Assembly (NCBI GenBank): GCA_023515745.1
Contig: JALECJ010000002.1
Location: 186,001-250,000 of the forward strand
Reading direction: 5' to 3'
From: Amoeboaphelidium protococcarum
Lineage: Eukaryota; Aphelidiomycota; Aphelidea
Length of the DNA: 64,000 bases
Positions 25,558 through 39,841 of this stretch are shown here, in pieces (the first letter of the stretch is position 1; the number at the start of each line of letters is the position of its first letter). The notes beneath the pieces were generated by a model. The model was given only the letters and a program-made list of their open reading frames with translations, made no database searches and was not told where the DNA came from. Made by a program: the position numbers and the translations under genes.

Positions 25558-27910
25558 ATGCAAGTGTCCGGAACCGATGTTGAGTAGTTGGCTATAGTGG
25601 ATACGCCGTTGCTTGATAATGTACGCACTAAAGGCAATAAGTTTTCCAATGTCTCAACTGCTGCTTTACTAGTTTTTAGTGTTGGCTTATTGCTAAACTT
25701 GCTCTCAAATAGTGGCGCCTTTTATACAGGTATAGATATTTCAATCGAGATTGCGAATATATTTATTGTATCTAGTCTTTGTAGAGAGTGTCTTGGAAAT
25801 ACCATGTACTGTGCTTTAGAATGGATTCTGGTTCAACGATAGGTGGAATACTGCTGGATGTTAAATGGCATAGTATAATCAAGTGAATGCGCGTCAATGC
25901 CTACGTGATCGGAATTTGACTATCATTGGAGATTCCTAAGGCAGACATTTATACCTTGCATTTGCATCTCTGTTTGAATAAAGCCCTGTGATAAAGCATC
26001 ATCAATCGTCTTGGTTCACGACTGTAGATGGGAGTGTCAAAGTTTTGTTTATATGGGATCCTTTTCTAAATTCAACAGAGGGCTTTCAATCTATTAGTAG
26101 TAATTCAATCACCGTTATTAACTATGGCGCTTGGTATATGCGATATTCAGACTCTTTTGCGCGAGCCAGGAGTCAATACTAGAGTTCCTTGATTAGATTA
26201 AGTGCTGTGAATAATCCCGTCTTTGTCTCTCCTATACTACCAGTGGTTAATGAACTCCTGTCACAGGAGAGAAGTCGGACACTGACAAATGATCGTATAG
26301 CCATTCTGAACTCTATTCTAAAGTAAAAAGCTTAATAGCATTAATAGCTGCATGTCAGCAATGTATTTTATGAAATATCATTGAAAGGTGACTTTAAATC
26401 TGTGGATGGTTTGCATTATGAATCGGCTTTGTACGAGACTCAGCGTGACTTGCTACTCAATCGAATATGCAATGAAAAGTTGCACTTGAGCGGTCGCTGC
26501 TGTACTCGATACTAGAATAACATACCACACAGCCTGGTTTTTGGCATGGTACTAATTGTCTCTCTGTGCTTGTTGAGTGTTAAATCGGTCTCAATATCGA
26601 GTAAAATTCCTATTCCGTTGTGGGCAGTAAAAATTCTACAACTGATTGGAGTCGTATGTTTGGCCTATATATGTGATAGATTGAATTTGATATCAAAGCA
26701 GGACAAGATTCACAATCAGAAGCTATTCGTATCTCTCATATGTATCATAGTAGTCAGTGGACTTTCTACAATCAAACGGAATGACTCAAGTGCAGATGGC
26801 GGGTTCATGAATAGAAACATTACACAGGAGTGGAAAGGATGGATGTAACTGGTCATCCTGGCTTATCATTATGCAGGTGCATCCTCAGTTATTGGGATAT
26901 ACAACTTCATGCGCATCCTCGTCGCATCATACTTGTATTTGTCTGCGTACGGCCATTTTATGCAAATCTACACAAAAGCTGACTTTAGCTGGTAAAAGCT
27001 GGTTAAAACTGTCCTAAGACTGAATCTTCTTACCATTTTTCTATCTTATATCACTGGACTTCCGTATCAGCAGTATTATTTCACTCCTCTGATAACGTTT
27101 TGGTATAATGTGTTGTATGTGTCAATGCTGTTGCTGAGTAAGTACAATTTGAATGTCACTTTCTTGCTATCCAAACTTTTAGTAATTCAGGGCCTGCTCA
27201 ATGCAAGTGTATTGTATTGTCCATAATTTATCGCTTGGCCAATGTAGTGGATTACCTAGATTGCAGGCATCTAATGGAACAATGAAGAGTGGTTATTTAG
27301 ACTTTCGCTGGACGTTAATGCCTGCTTCTTTGGTGCTCTTACGGCCTTATTAGTATAAAAGTGTAAGGATAATAATTGTAAAGTCTGGTAAACTTTACAA
27401 AATCGACAATATTTAATGCAAAGAATATGGACTGCTTTAGGACTCGCGCTAATAGTTTGGTATGTCAATTTCTAGTTGAGCTTCACTGACAAACCGTCGT
27501 ATAACCAATGGCATCCGTACATCTCTGTAATACCAATACTCGGATACATCATGCTAAGAAATTGCAATTCCACAGCTCGTCAGTACACCTCGAGATTGTT
27601 TGAGCACATTGGCGGTATATCCTTGGAGACTTTTGTATTGCAATACCACGTCTGGCTTGCGAATGATTCAAAAGGTTTGCTTACTTTTATCCCGGTATCT
27701 GGCGCAGTTACTTTCTGGCTGAACCTTATAGCGACTTCATTTATATTTTGGTATACTTCAAAGCTAGCGGCACGTTGTACTAATGATCTGGTTGCGTCGT
27801 TTTCTAAGACTCTGTAACGTAAGCAAAACTCCAAAATCGTGGTTAAATATGTTTCTGTCTCTTTGATTGTAATGCTGCTACTGAACCATTTAATATTTGC
27901 GAAACGGTGA
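25558..27910 (+). CDS. CASD1: CASD1-type sialate/glycan O-acetyltransferase (Cas1p 10-TM)
   Basis: Two exons. Exon 1 is 25558-25729. Exon 2 begins at 25785 (TTTGTAG acceptor, preferred) or 25776 (ATCTAG); both keep frame and differ by three residues, giving about 765-768 residues in all. After an N-terminal signal-anchor comes a luminal SGNH-type esterase/transferase domain with LTIIGDSQGRHLY (catalytic Ser in GDS) and DGLHY (Asp-His pair). About ten membrane helices follow, with the family segments SYNQWHPYISVIPILGY, HIGGISLETFVLQYHVWLA and FIPVSGAVTFWLNL. In animals CASD1 transfers acetyl from acetyl-CoA to CMP-sialic acid; in Cryptococcus Cas1p O-acetylates capsule glucuronoxylomannan. The acceptor here is unknown. 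Confidence 0.92.
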
Positions 27911-27967
27911 ATATACATACCTGAAAGTAAAAGCGTCTATATATACATATCTCTACTCAATGGCAGA

Positions 27968-28555
27968 TCATTCATCCTTTTTCATCAAGTCTGAAGACTG
28001 CTGATCATTATGCTTTAGTAAATCTTAATCGTAGCCAGCACCAACATGTCCAGGCTGTGAACGTTCTAAAGCGCGATAAATCAAAAAGCATTCTGCTCCC
28101 AAAATGAATATACCACTCAACAGTCCCATCAATATCTGAAATTCCATCACCTGAGTAATATGAGTAGACATTTTATACCCAACGAAACCGATAGCCACGG
28201 CACTAAACATCAAATTGGCCAAAGTGAGAACCAATCGCCTGATTTACTTATCATCTATCCCAGCAGAATATGAACCAACACCAGCACCACTTGCAGTCAG
28301 GCCAGTCGGATCGAATTCAAATCCGGGATTGTCCAATTGACGTTTCATGGGCGACAGACGAGCGTACTCTTTCTTACGATAGTCAGCCATTGCAGGGTGA
28401 TCATCTGGCAGCCGTCTCCGGGATACACCGTTGATTTGATCAGCATCAGAATACCTTCCCGCATTCTTTATCACAGGTTCGCTAAACCATCCACTAAGTC
28501 TATACCCATAATTCAGAATATTAAAATTCGGTAAAGTTTTACTATCATCTGCCAT
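27968..28555 (-). CDS. TMEM199/Vma12-like V-ATPase assembly factor (putative)
   Basis: Single exon, 195 residues. The first about 105 residues are soluble and charged. Two membrane helices follow (LVLTLANLMFSAVAIGFVGY and MGLLSGIFILGAECFLIYRA), separated by a short loop, then a hydrophilic tail ending in charged residues. The helix pair with an acidic residue in the second helix and a preceding KRQL...RRL basic segment resembles the ER V-ATPase assembly factor family (Vma12/TMEM199). The resemblance is modest; it could be another ER membrane protein. Confidence 0.5.
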
Positions 28556-28678
28556 GATATAACAGAGTGCTGATCAACTGCGGATTACAATCGCGAAGTG
28601 ACGATGATGCAGTTTCGCGAGAGGAACAGTCACAGCGGCGGCGAGTTTCTCCTTCTCCCATGAGACTTCTCACAGTCC

Positions 28679-29594
28679 ATGCGAGACTTTATTTTGGAAG
28701 CCGGTCCATATTTTGGACGCGATTGCTAAAGCACCAAAAGCTTTAAAGAAACGGACTCGTTTTCTGTGCGATGCATGGTGTCTAACATGATAAATATGTG
28801 GTTCTTTCCAATGATACGGTTGGACCGCGTAATCTAGAAAACCAAGATCAGGTTTACTAGTTGGTCGTTGGACAGAGCCGTAGTTACTCCTGTTTGTTGG
28901 CGTTCAACTAAAGTGAAGACAATTCACACTTACAGGGCCGAGAAGCACAGTTAAAGGCCAAAAATTCTTATCTTAGACAAAAGTCGACATGAGATTGCAG
29001 TTGATGTCAGAGGTCTAAAGCAAAAAGAGATACCCGCGCGTAGCTGTAACGATTCAATCTCTTTTGAACTGGTATCTGGAGGAAGTAACAATGACTATGC
29101 CAAAAGTGAAAGGTTAACGCCATCGAAAAGACTAGTCATTGTAAAAGAGTGCTCTAAAGCCGACTTGCACAATCCGTTGCATCTCATGATCTAGCGTTTC
29201 AAATGGTAAATTTCATTTTTAATTGTCATTGATGATACATTATCATTCCATTGCGTAGATATTAATTCTCAAATGTGTGTCCGGAGTTAGTACAGTCTTT
29301 TTCGTAATCGCTCTAGCTTTAGCTATAGCGAGCGGCAGTTTGGCGGCTACTGCACAAATTGTAGTTGGTTGTTTCTCATTAATCCTTACTCTATTAGGTC
29401 TATATTGGATGGCCTAGATACATATTAATGATCATATAGCCAACATCTATAACGAGAAGGAGCTATAACGCTCATATGATGATCTGTCTAAGTCAATGTT
29501 GGAAGCGATGTGTAGAAATACAGAACGTCTGCTCCTGAGCAGAAGTTGGAAAAGTTTACTCAAGGATCAAGTGGCCTCTCATATTTACTTTTGA
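28679..29594 (+). CDS. Unrecognised protein with a C-terminal two-helix membrane hairpin
   Basis: Proposed exons 28679-29205 and 29291-29594 (intron GTAAAT...GTTAG, 85 nt), 276 residues. About 175 soluble residues come first (basic, with ILILDKSRHEIAVDVRGL and a Ser-rich patch). Two tightly spaced hydrophobic helices follow (VFFVIALALAIASGSL and IVVGCFSLILTLLGLYWM), then an amphipathic tail rich in Arg/Leu. The GCGTAG acceptor nearer the donor would create an in-frame TGA, so the downstream GTTAG was used. No family was recognised. The hairpin could place it in ER or mitochondrial membrane. Confidence 0.55.
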
Positions 29595-29874
29595 TCCTTG
29601 AATGATGGATAAAAGCCACACGGCATGTACAATTTATATTTCTCAGTTTCACTTCATTGATAGATTTTTACATAATTTGGCGTTTCAATTGATTTATTCA
29701 AGTGCAACCACTCTTTCTCCGCTTAATTGGGAGCTCTCTCACGATAGGTGGTGCATTTCTACTAAAGAAAGTCGCGTACAAAAATCAAACGCTTCTTTTC
29801 CTTTCAGTTCCCTGTTTTGGATACAGAACGAACGGCCTCATTATCGTCACGCTTTGTATTTATAAACATCAATT

Positions 29875-32661
<2,787 letters not shown>

Positions 32662-32778
32662 TAAGAGGAAGAAGAGTATGGAGAAGAATAGTGATTTTAA
32701 GGTGAAATCAAAAGTTATAATATCATAATGAACAATCGAGTATATACTTACGATTCCTGAACAATATTTACGGTGTAT

Positions 32779-33324
32779 TCAACGAGAAAATTTGAATTTG
32801 ATGTTAACGCAAGTCAACAGGTTGCCATCCTGATCGTAAGCCTTGACGTTACCTTTGACAGCCAATGGAGGAATCTCTCTCGGGATGTGCTGTCTCACAG
32901 TCACCACATTATTTCCCTACTTTAGAGGACAATTAGTATCAGTGTACTAGCCGAGACTATCACACAGATCAACTTCCTGTCTAATGCGGATGAAACCAAG
33001 CACCAAATCCAACTTGACCTTACCCGAGGTCACCTCCTTTTTCATGTCGCCATCCAGCTTGATAACGATATCCTAATCAATCTTTGGTGGATTGGGGTCC
33101 AGAGTGATGCTCTTGATAGTCATCACATGGCTAGCAGGATCATCACACAGCTCATACAGCGGGTCATCCAAAGTATCAACAGCATCGTTGAATCTGTTGA
33201 AGGCATGCTGCAACTGAGGTCTGACGAAAAGGCTGTTCAATCTCTAATCAAGAGCGAAACCACAAGCCAGCTGGATCAATAGTAGCTGCAGCAGCAAAAC
33301 ACTAACCGCTGTCAATCTAGACAT
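32779..33324 (-). CDS. Secreted ML-domain lipid transfer protein (NPC2 / fungal PG/PI-TP-like)
   Basis: Single exon of 181 residues. A cleavable signal peptide (VSVLLLQLLLIQLACGFA) is followed by a short propeptide-like stretch and the ML domain: LCDDPASHVMTIKSITLDPN, PPKIDQDIVIKLDG, a Cys-containing RQEVDLCDSLGQYTDTNCPL loop, and HIPREIPPLAVKGNVKAYD with a final conserved Cys. The Cys pattern and PNPPK motif match fungal phosphatidylglycerol/phosphatidylinositol transfer proteins and NPC2, which bind sterol or phospholipid in the vacuole/lysosome lumen. COPA is convergent with it. Confidence 0.88.
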
Positions 33325-33615
33325 ATTTTCAATACAAAACAATTTGTCGATTTCGCTAAGCTTAAGAGTCGGTATGATATCAGTGAGTGAGCGAATACAA
33401 TTCTTTTTTGGTGAGAAAAGGGAAGAAGTCAAGAGAGAAGTAATGATAAAAAGGAGTCAACTGATTCACACGGGGCCAATCACAGCGGCGCTGTTTCAAG
33501 AATGGAAACTTTAGTGGTCAAATCCGGATTACCGCCTAAATTGGGTCATTTTTAAGTGTTAAAAGATTCGAACATTAAGCAGTGAAACTGAATCATCATA
33601 TTTACAGCATTATTA

Positions 33616-34207
33616 TCATTCAGCAGAACGAGAGAAAATATTGTTGTGTGAATTGATGAGTTTTTTGACGGTCGAATAGCCCAATACAGCTTAAATTAAC
33701 AACATCAACGAGTACCAACCATTTAACGCGTATTCGAAAGGGAGCACAGACTATCTGAACTGTTCAATCAGAAAGTATACGGTAATGAGAAGCATTGGGC
33801 ATATAGATGCTATTGAGAACCCGACAAGTTCAGGCACCTACATCATATTATATGTAAATAAAATGTTTAAAATAATTCAATGTCTTACTCGTTCTAATAA
33901 ATTTCCAGTGTAGCCCAGTTAAAGACGATAATATTCACAAATGCATCCCAACAGGAGGAGAATGGCATCAGTTGTTTAAGTCGTTTGCCGCGTTCCGGGC
34001 AGAGTATTTCGGTAAATGATCATTGCGGCAGTGTATATAATCCAAATCCCAGTCAGCACAATATTGTAGTTTACAAGTATTTGCAGTTGAAGATTGGACA
34101 TGACCTCTCTGGCTACACAAAGTGACTTTGTTTTACATACGGAAATGATGTATATGCGACATTGTACAGTATATCTCACCTTGGTATTTTCGAGATGACT
34201 CTGACAT
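33616..34207 (-). CDS. TMEM17: TMEM17-like ciliary transition-zone protein
   Basis: Three exons: 34180-34207, 33889-34112 and 33616-33837, with introns of 67 and 51 nt; 157 residues from this ATG. Four hydrophobic helices. Diagnostic segments are SNLQLQILVNYNIVL, EYYRLQLGYTGNLLERVPEL and LPFEYALNGWYSLMLLIQAV. The GYxGNLxEKVPEL motif and downstream helices fit TMEM17 better than TMEM216. TMEM17 is part of the MKS/tectonic complex that gates membrane proteins at the cilium base. The same frame is open upstream to an ATG at 34468, which would add 87 residues including REMVQDVDSNAYGHHGG; the true start is undecided. Confidence 0.82.
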
Positions 34208-34517
34208 GGGATGAACTCTGCCACGATACTCGGGGAAAGCTACTTGTGTCAGTCCATTCAGAAGCTATCGAGGTAGAATATTTACACCACCATGATGTCC
34301 ATAAGCATTAGAATCAACGTCTTGCACCATCTCTCTCCGTTGCGTACCAAATTGTGGATAGATTTCTTACCTACATGAAACAAGCGCGACTTTTCCCGAC
34401 GCGTTTTCATATTTTGACACGGCAGCGTTCAGCCTAGCTTTAATCCCATTCCTCAGAAGTAGGTTCATTGTCATTTACTGTATACTACTGGTGGATATTA
34501 ATACTGTAGATTTAAAT

Positions 34518-34905
34518 ATGGATTCTTAATTTGTAAATTTCTTTTTGAATTGTTATTTAGAGATTGTACTTAACTTCTATTCTTGAAATGTAGGTGGACT
34601 GGGAGAATGCTGGAGAGTTTGAGGAATTTGTACCTCAAGCATACTTTAAAATTTTGAATATTCTCTTGCTGTCATTGGGATTTTTACTTGCTTCGTCCTT
34701 CTTAATGTAAGTTATTTGTATGAATGGATATCACTGGAGTTAAAATACTCGAATAACGCGTTCTTATTCAGAGTGTAGATATCAAGTGAACACTGTCCCT
34801 AGTTAGCGATCCCTGTTAAGAGAATTGTCCATGGCGGTACCTGCGTCTGTCTTACTCGGTTTTGGCTCTCTCTTTCTCATGCAATCTTTTGGCATATACC
34901 TGTGA
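34518..34905 (+). CDS. TMEM258: Oligosaccharyltransferase subunit TMEM258/OST5
   Basis: Three exons, 34518-34532, 34594-34706 and 34779-34905, with introns of 61 and 72 nt; 84 residues, the normal size. The first exon codes only MDSQF; it is proposed because its donor (GTAAAT) and the GAAATGTAG acceptor join in phase. Two membrane helices (FKILNILLLSLGFLLASSFL and VLLGFGSLFLMQSFGIYL) with the intervening RSLLRELSMAVPAS match TMEM258/Ost5, which stabilises the STT3 module of the ER N-glycosylation complex. It is divergent from TMEM17. Confidence 0.83.
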
Positions 34906-34999
34906 TTCCTGTAGTAAATAAGACACTCACTATGTAGCTTGAAGGGAGTATTTAAAAACAACTTTATTTTGCAGAATACTGTTTATTAAAATAGTCAAC

Positions 35000-36604
35000 T
35001 CACTCAGCCTTATTCGACGACTTTTGTTACTGCTACAATCTACCTTTGGCTACAAACTTTTACAATTTCCTTCTCTTGGCGTCTTTCTGCTTGGGCAACG
35101 TCAACATCCACTCGGGAACTTCACAACCGCTACTCTTCATTACATTGGCGATGCTTCGTAGCTTGCACGCGTCAGACTTCAAGAAGAATGTCACGGCAGT
35201 ACCGCTCTGCTTACCGCGTCCCGTACGCCCGATACGATGGATATATGATGCCGCGTTGGGTGGAAAGTCATAGTTGATCACCATGCGCACACCTTTAAAA
35301 TCAATTCCACGACCGAGGAGATCAGTGGTGATTAGAATCCAAGACTCCTACTTCCGAAACCTCTTTATAGCCACCTCACGTTCATCAGCAGTTAGTTCAG
35401 AATGGAAGACATCAACGTGTAATTCCGCTTTCTGGCTCAAACTCTGATAAAGCATTTTGGCACGTTCAATAGTCTCCACAAAGATGAGAACAGGAGGCTT
35501 GATTCCATCATGGATCAAATTGCGTAATGCCATCATCTTACCTTCTTCTTGACCGACATAGAGCAATTTTTAGTCAATTTAATCGTTAGCCGCATGTCTA
35601 GTACCAATAAGGACGCGCACAGGGTTCTTCATGATACCCATCGCCATGAGCTCTACATCAGAATTTATGGTGGCACTGAACAGACACTTTTGTACATTCT
35701 GTCCATTGCAAGCTGCCAAGATGCAATCAAGCTATTTCAAAAGACTGTCGTTAAACATTTTATCAGCTTCATCGATAACAATGCATTCAACACTGCTCAA
35801 GTCTAGGCTGTCATTTTTTAAGGCGTTCATCAGTCTAAGCGGCGTGCTTACAAGTAGGTGAGGAAGCTGTTAATCTACTCCTTGATACTAAGAGTAAATA
35901 AGCTGAGAGCTGGATGGAAGTATCTTGGCAATTTCGCGCTCAATCTATGATGCCAGCTCTCTTGATGGCGTAAGAATAAGACCTCTAACGCGATTATTAC
36001 TCTTAATATTATCATCAATCTCCTCAAATGCTCCCAAGGTGGCAAACTTGTGCAGTATGGGAATTAGATATGCCAATGATTTGCCACTTCCAGTAGGAGC
36101 ACAGCAAATCACATCTTTTCCTTACAAAAGCAATGGGATAGCTTATAACTAAACGGCACTTAACTCATGGTATCCAAACTTAATCATAGAAGACACAACT
36201 TCATCTTGAATGTGATACTTTATCTAAAGATTCATCAAACTTTTAACCGGATCAACACCAGGATCATTTCCATATATGCGAATCTATTTCCGCTTTCTAA
36301 ATAGTGCCAGCTCTTCCTAGTCTTTAAAATCCTCAATATCTTGGCTCTTAATTTAATGCAGCGTATCATTAGTATCATTTCCAAGCTATAACTAATTCTT
36401 AGATTATATTTCTGAGGCCTCCACATTTGATTACTTTTACTACTTGCTAGCAAAGAAATCAGGCAACTACGCGTCATTTGCAGAACTTGACTAGATATCA
36501 TTAGCAGTTATCCTCTACTTTTTATTCTATTGCTTTTAGAATAGCTCAATATCAGATTTGAACCGCTTTGTATCAAACTTTATGCCTGTAGTTAGTTTTG
36601 TCAT
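35000..36604 (-). CDS. DDX52: DEAD-box RNA helicase DDX52/Rok1
   Basis: Single exon, 534 residues. Helicase motifs in order: Q motif ELSAVQLQAIP (its Gln codons are TAG and TAA), [38 protein letters not shown]-like [19 protein letters not shown], and [10 protein letters not shown]. The C-terminus [16 protein letters not shown] is specific to Rok1/DDX52. The N-terminal extension is Gln-rich. Rok1 acts in early 18S rRNA processing at sites A0-A2 in the nucleolus. Note the GG-less motif Ib, LVSTPLRLM, which is normal for the subfamily. Confidence 0.95.
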
Positions 36605-37274
36605 TTTTTACTTTCTCTGTGATTATTATTTGATGGTAAGAGGGTAAAACCGAGAGAACGCGATTAGATTGTGTCGATCTACAGTATGTAGTAAATTAAG
36701 GAACGCCGGTAACTGTAAGTTCTGTTTCAATCTTTAGGAGGTCTGTGTCTATTCTATTTATACGCTTCCTTAATGATATAACAATGGTTAAATTTAATCA
36801 GAATGAATGTAATCGCGGTATATTCCAGACATAATGATTTGAGACTGTCAATCAAAGTGTGAAATACCTCCAAGCTTTGATCAATTTTCAACGTTCGTCG
36901 TTCCGATCGCGCGCTCTCTCTCTATCAAATTGTCCATCATTCTTCATCATCATCATCGGCGATCGTGATTTCCAATTTTAGTTTGCTGTTGTTGTTACAC
37001 TACGATTCTATTCTCTTTATTCTATTAAAGTCGGTAAAGTTTAACCTCTTTCAATCAAATCTCGGTTGATTCTTGGTGTGGTAAACAAACATTAATCAAG
37101 TTCCTGCTCACTTGATTGATTAAGAAGAAATCTTGAGGTTTATTCCCATCATTTCCGATCGTTAATTTATCGTTCTGTGTGTCAGTTCTGTAAAGACATT
37201 TGATTATTACTCTCTGTTGTATAAATCTGTGTGTGAGATTCTCAAATTATTCCTTAGCTTATTAAATAAAACTG
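36605..37274. other. Divergent intergenic region between DDX52 and the PAQR gene
   Basis: 670 bp without a gene. The 300 bp before the PAQR start are T/C-rich with short CTCTCT and CATCATCATC runs and a CGATCGCGCGC block at about 36900, as expected of a promoter and 5' leader. No further structure was seen. Confidence 0.5.
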
Positions 37275-38459
37275 ATGGTGGTTGCAATGCCTAAGAAGGG
37301 ATCAAGATTGAAATAGTCATCGACTGCTAGCGATAGTACTGATGGTGTAAATGATGGTTAGCATGTTAATCTGTTAGATTAGGAGAACGGCAATGACGGT
37401 CAATCTACTGCAGTTAATAAGGCTCAAGATTCATCGTTTAATCATGGCAATTCACTGAGGAGGAGAGAGATCCATTTGTCATCGCAGGATATTCATAAGT
37501 TGGTGGCTAGTGGTGTTACAGATGTTCTGCCTGACGAAGAGGACATTAAAGTGAAGCGTTGGACAGAGAAGTTGAATCTTGAGCGATAGTGCTGCAAAGA
37601 GGAAGGCAGAATATACGTTCCACCCACATTTGCGTATAAGGATGTACCTACTTTCTTGCAGGACAATGAGTACATTCGCTCTGGCTATCGTGCTTACTAC
37701 ACCTATTTTGAGTTGTGGCACTCGGTATTGAGACTTCATAACGAGTCTATGAACATATGGAGTCACTTGTTCGGTCTCTGTCTGGTGCTCTATCTGTTCA
37801 TATAGACTGTGGGTGGGATGAGAAGTGAAGATGCGCTGGTGGGTGATAAGCTGGCAATGTCCATGTTCTTTTGCTGTGCCATCGCCTGCTTCCTATTCAG
37901 CTCTCTATTCCACACTCATTACTCTCACTCCAAGTATGCTTTTGTAAAGTTTGGATGTCTTGATTATGCCGGCATCAGCACGATGATCTGTGGATCCAAT
38001 AGTATAATCACCTACCTGGCTTTCTACTGCGATGCTATCAGTAGACGAGTCTGGGTTACGCTGACCATTATGGTGGCCTTTGTGGGTGTCATTGGTCCAT
38101 TTCATGAGAAGTGGGCGCATCGGAGCTTTCGTAAATGGCGAGCCATTATTTACACTTTGAGCGCGGTGACTAGTGCGACACCCTGCTTCCAGTATCTGAT
38201 AGAGTATGGATTCCCTGAGACTCTGGACTATCGCGCGTATGTTGGCATTGGTGTGATGACCTTTTTCTATCTGGGTGGTGCTTTCATTTACGCCAGTCGT
38301 ATTCCGGAGAGATGGTTCCCCGGCAAGTGTGATATTTTCGGTCACTCACATCAGTGGTGGCATATTGCTGTTATCTGTGCCACCTATGCTCACTATTGCA
38401 CTGCATGTATCATGCTTGACTGGCGCCAGAATATCGCCACATGTGACAAATAATAATGA
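37275..38459 (+). CDS. PAQR family seven-helix protein (adiponectin receptor / Izh2-like)
   Basis: Single exon, 394 residues; a second in-frame ATG lies four codons in. About 145 soluble N-terminal residues precede the PAQR core: DNEYIRSGYRAYYTYFELW, LRLHNESMNIWSHLFGLC (HNETxNxWTH motif), SSLFHTHYSHS with the first zinc His, LDYAGIS, and GHSHQWWHIAVICATYAHY with the two C-terminal zinc His. The group is the type with an intracellular N-terminus that in yeast (Izh) and animals (AdipoR) has zinc-dependent ceramidase-like activity. All three expected zinc histidines are present. Confidence 0.94.
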
Positions 38460-38550
38460 ACTCCCTTGTGATTATTGAAGATTAATTAAACTCTACTAGG
38501 ATACTTTCACATTATAATTAATACTGCCAAAACTATATTTTAAAAGGATG

Positions 38551-39224
38551 TCACGTATCAAGAGGTTTTGCACATTTTCTCAATTCTATCATACCAGATT
38601 TTGTACATTACATGGACTACCAAGAGATTGGTTGCATTACAGCATCACTGTCTGATGATCTAGCATACACCACACCATACTCGTTCTTGGCAGTGGACAA
38701 GTAGTAGCTGCGACTATCACCAAATGATATAATCTCTGCGCGAATGACATCATCAGGCCGGAAGCAGTCACTCATCACCACCTGATCAATGTTATGCAAT
38801 CGCACATCCTACTTCCGGAGTACGCCTTTATACGGCTCAATGAACAGTCGTCCATCCTCAGCAATGTTATCACTCAATGCCAGAATATCGACATTCGCCT
38901 GCACTGGAGTGACGCGTGATACTTTACCCAAAATCACTGAGCCGATTGATGGTGTAGAATTAGTGGACCTTGATCCTACTATAGATATTTAAGACTTGGA
39001 ATTATTCTACCTAATCTGATAGCTGAATAAGCTAAGTATATCATCATGGATTATCGGTAAAGTATTGAAAATCTTACATGTTATTTCTTAATCTTTACGC
39101 TACCAGTCAGCGATGCGTAAATACCATCTTTAAAGCAGTAGACATTATTCCCAATGGCATATTCTAATGCATTACCGAGTCTTTAGCCAGCCACCACTTG
39201 ATCGTTTTGTTGAATTTTGGACAT
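38551..39224 (-). CDS. EXOSC1: RNA exosome cap subunit Csl4
   Basis: Two exons: 39078-39224 and 38551-39006 (acceptor GGTAG) or -39015 (acceptor ATCAG); both choices are in phase and differ by three residues. About 200 residues. N-terminal domain with VVAGQRLG and YCFKDGIYASLTGSV; S1 domain GSVILGKVSRVTPVQANVDI; then GVLRKQDVR, MSDCFRPDDVIRAEIISFG and SRSYYLSTAKNEYGVVYA, which are diagnostic of Csl4/EXOSC1. The cap subunit helps the exosome bind RNA and cofactors in nucleus and cytoplasm. The zinc-ribbon end seen in archaea is reduced to one Cys pair (MQCTKSG..KCAK). Confidence 0.92.
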
Positions 39225-39841
39225 TTTTGTTCTCTTCTTTTCTTTCTACTTTTGATGAGAAATTTTATCTCAGCAAAGACGAGAGAGAGAGAGAGAGAGA
39301 GCTGTATAACGCGTTGATCTTACTTTACTACCTCTATAATAGTGGCTAAAATTCCAACTTTTGACAAGTTACAAAATATATATGAAAATCTTATAGCAGT
39401 ATTTAAAAGTACTGAATAAGTTTTAATGCAAAGAGAATCAGAAAATATGACATGTCGGGGATTGATGTCATGATGAAGGTTAAAGGGTCAGTCGTGTGCG
39501 TTCCTGGTGCTAATTAGTATTTATTAGTCACTTAGTAGCTCTAGTCTCACTTAATACTATTGGTTTGGTCATGTGTATAGTAGATTATCTCATTTGTTGT
39601 TGCCTTAGAAGAAATAAAGTGGTGCAAGTTGGCGCATGAAGATTTCATACTGTAGGTTGCCCTTAGAGAAAATGTCCATTGTCGCGCGAGGGATCAGTTG
39701 TTACCTAGCTAGATTAAGAAAGAGCTAGTGGTCCGCAATGGAGGCGGCCATCAAAGGCAAAGTTTGATACAGCGATTGTAAATACTGCTGTGAGTTTATT
39801 TAATTGCTTGCATATAATGGTACATACAATGATAACGCCCA
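39225..39841. other. Intergenic region with a GA run
   Basis: No gene supported. It has a (GA)n stretch at 39281-39300. A plus-strand frame from an ATG at 39452 runs about 330 nt without TGA but matches nothing known; it may be the decayed start of the helicase that follows. Confidence 0.4.

Noticed and set aside
37905..38345. Minus-strand 146-residue frame
   Set aside because: Antisense to the PAQR membrane core, which is strongly identified on the plus strand.
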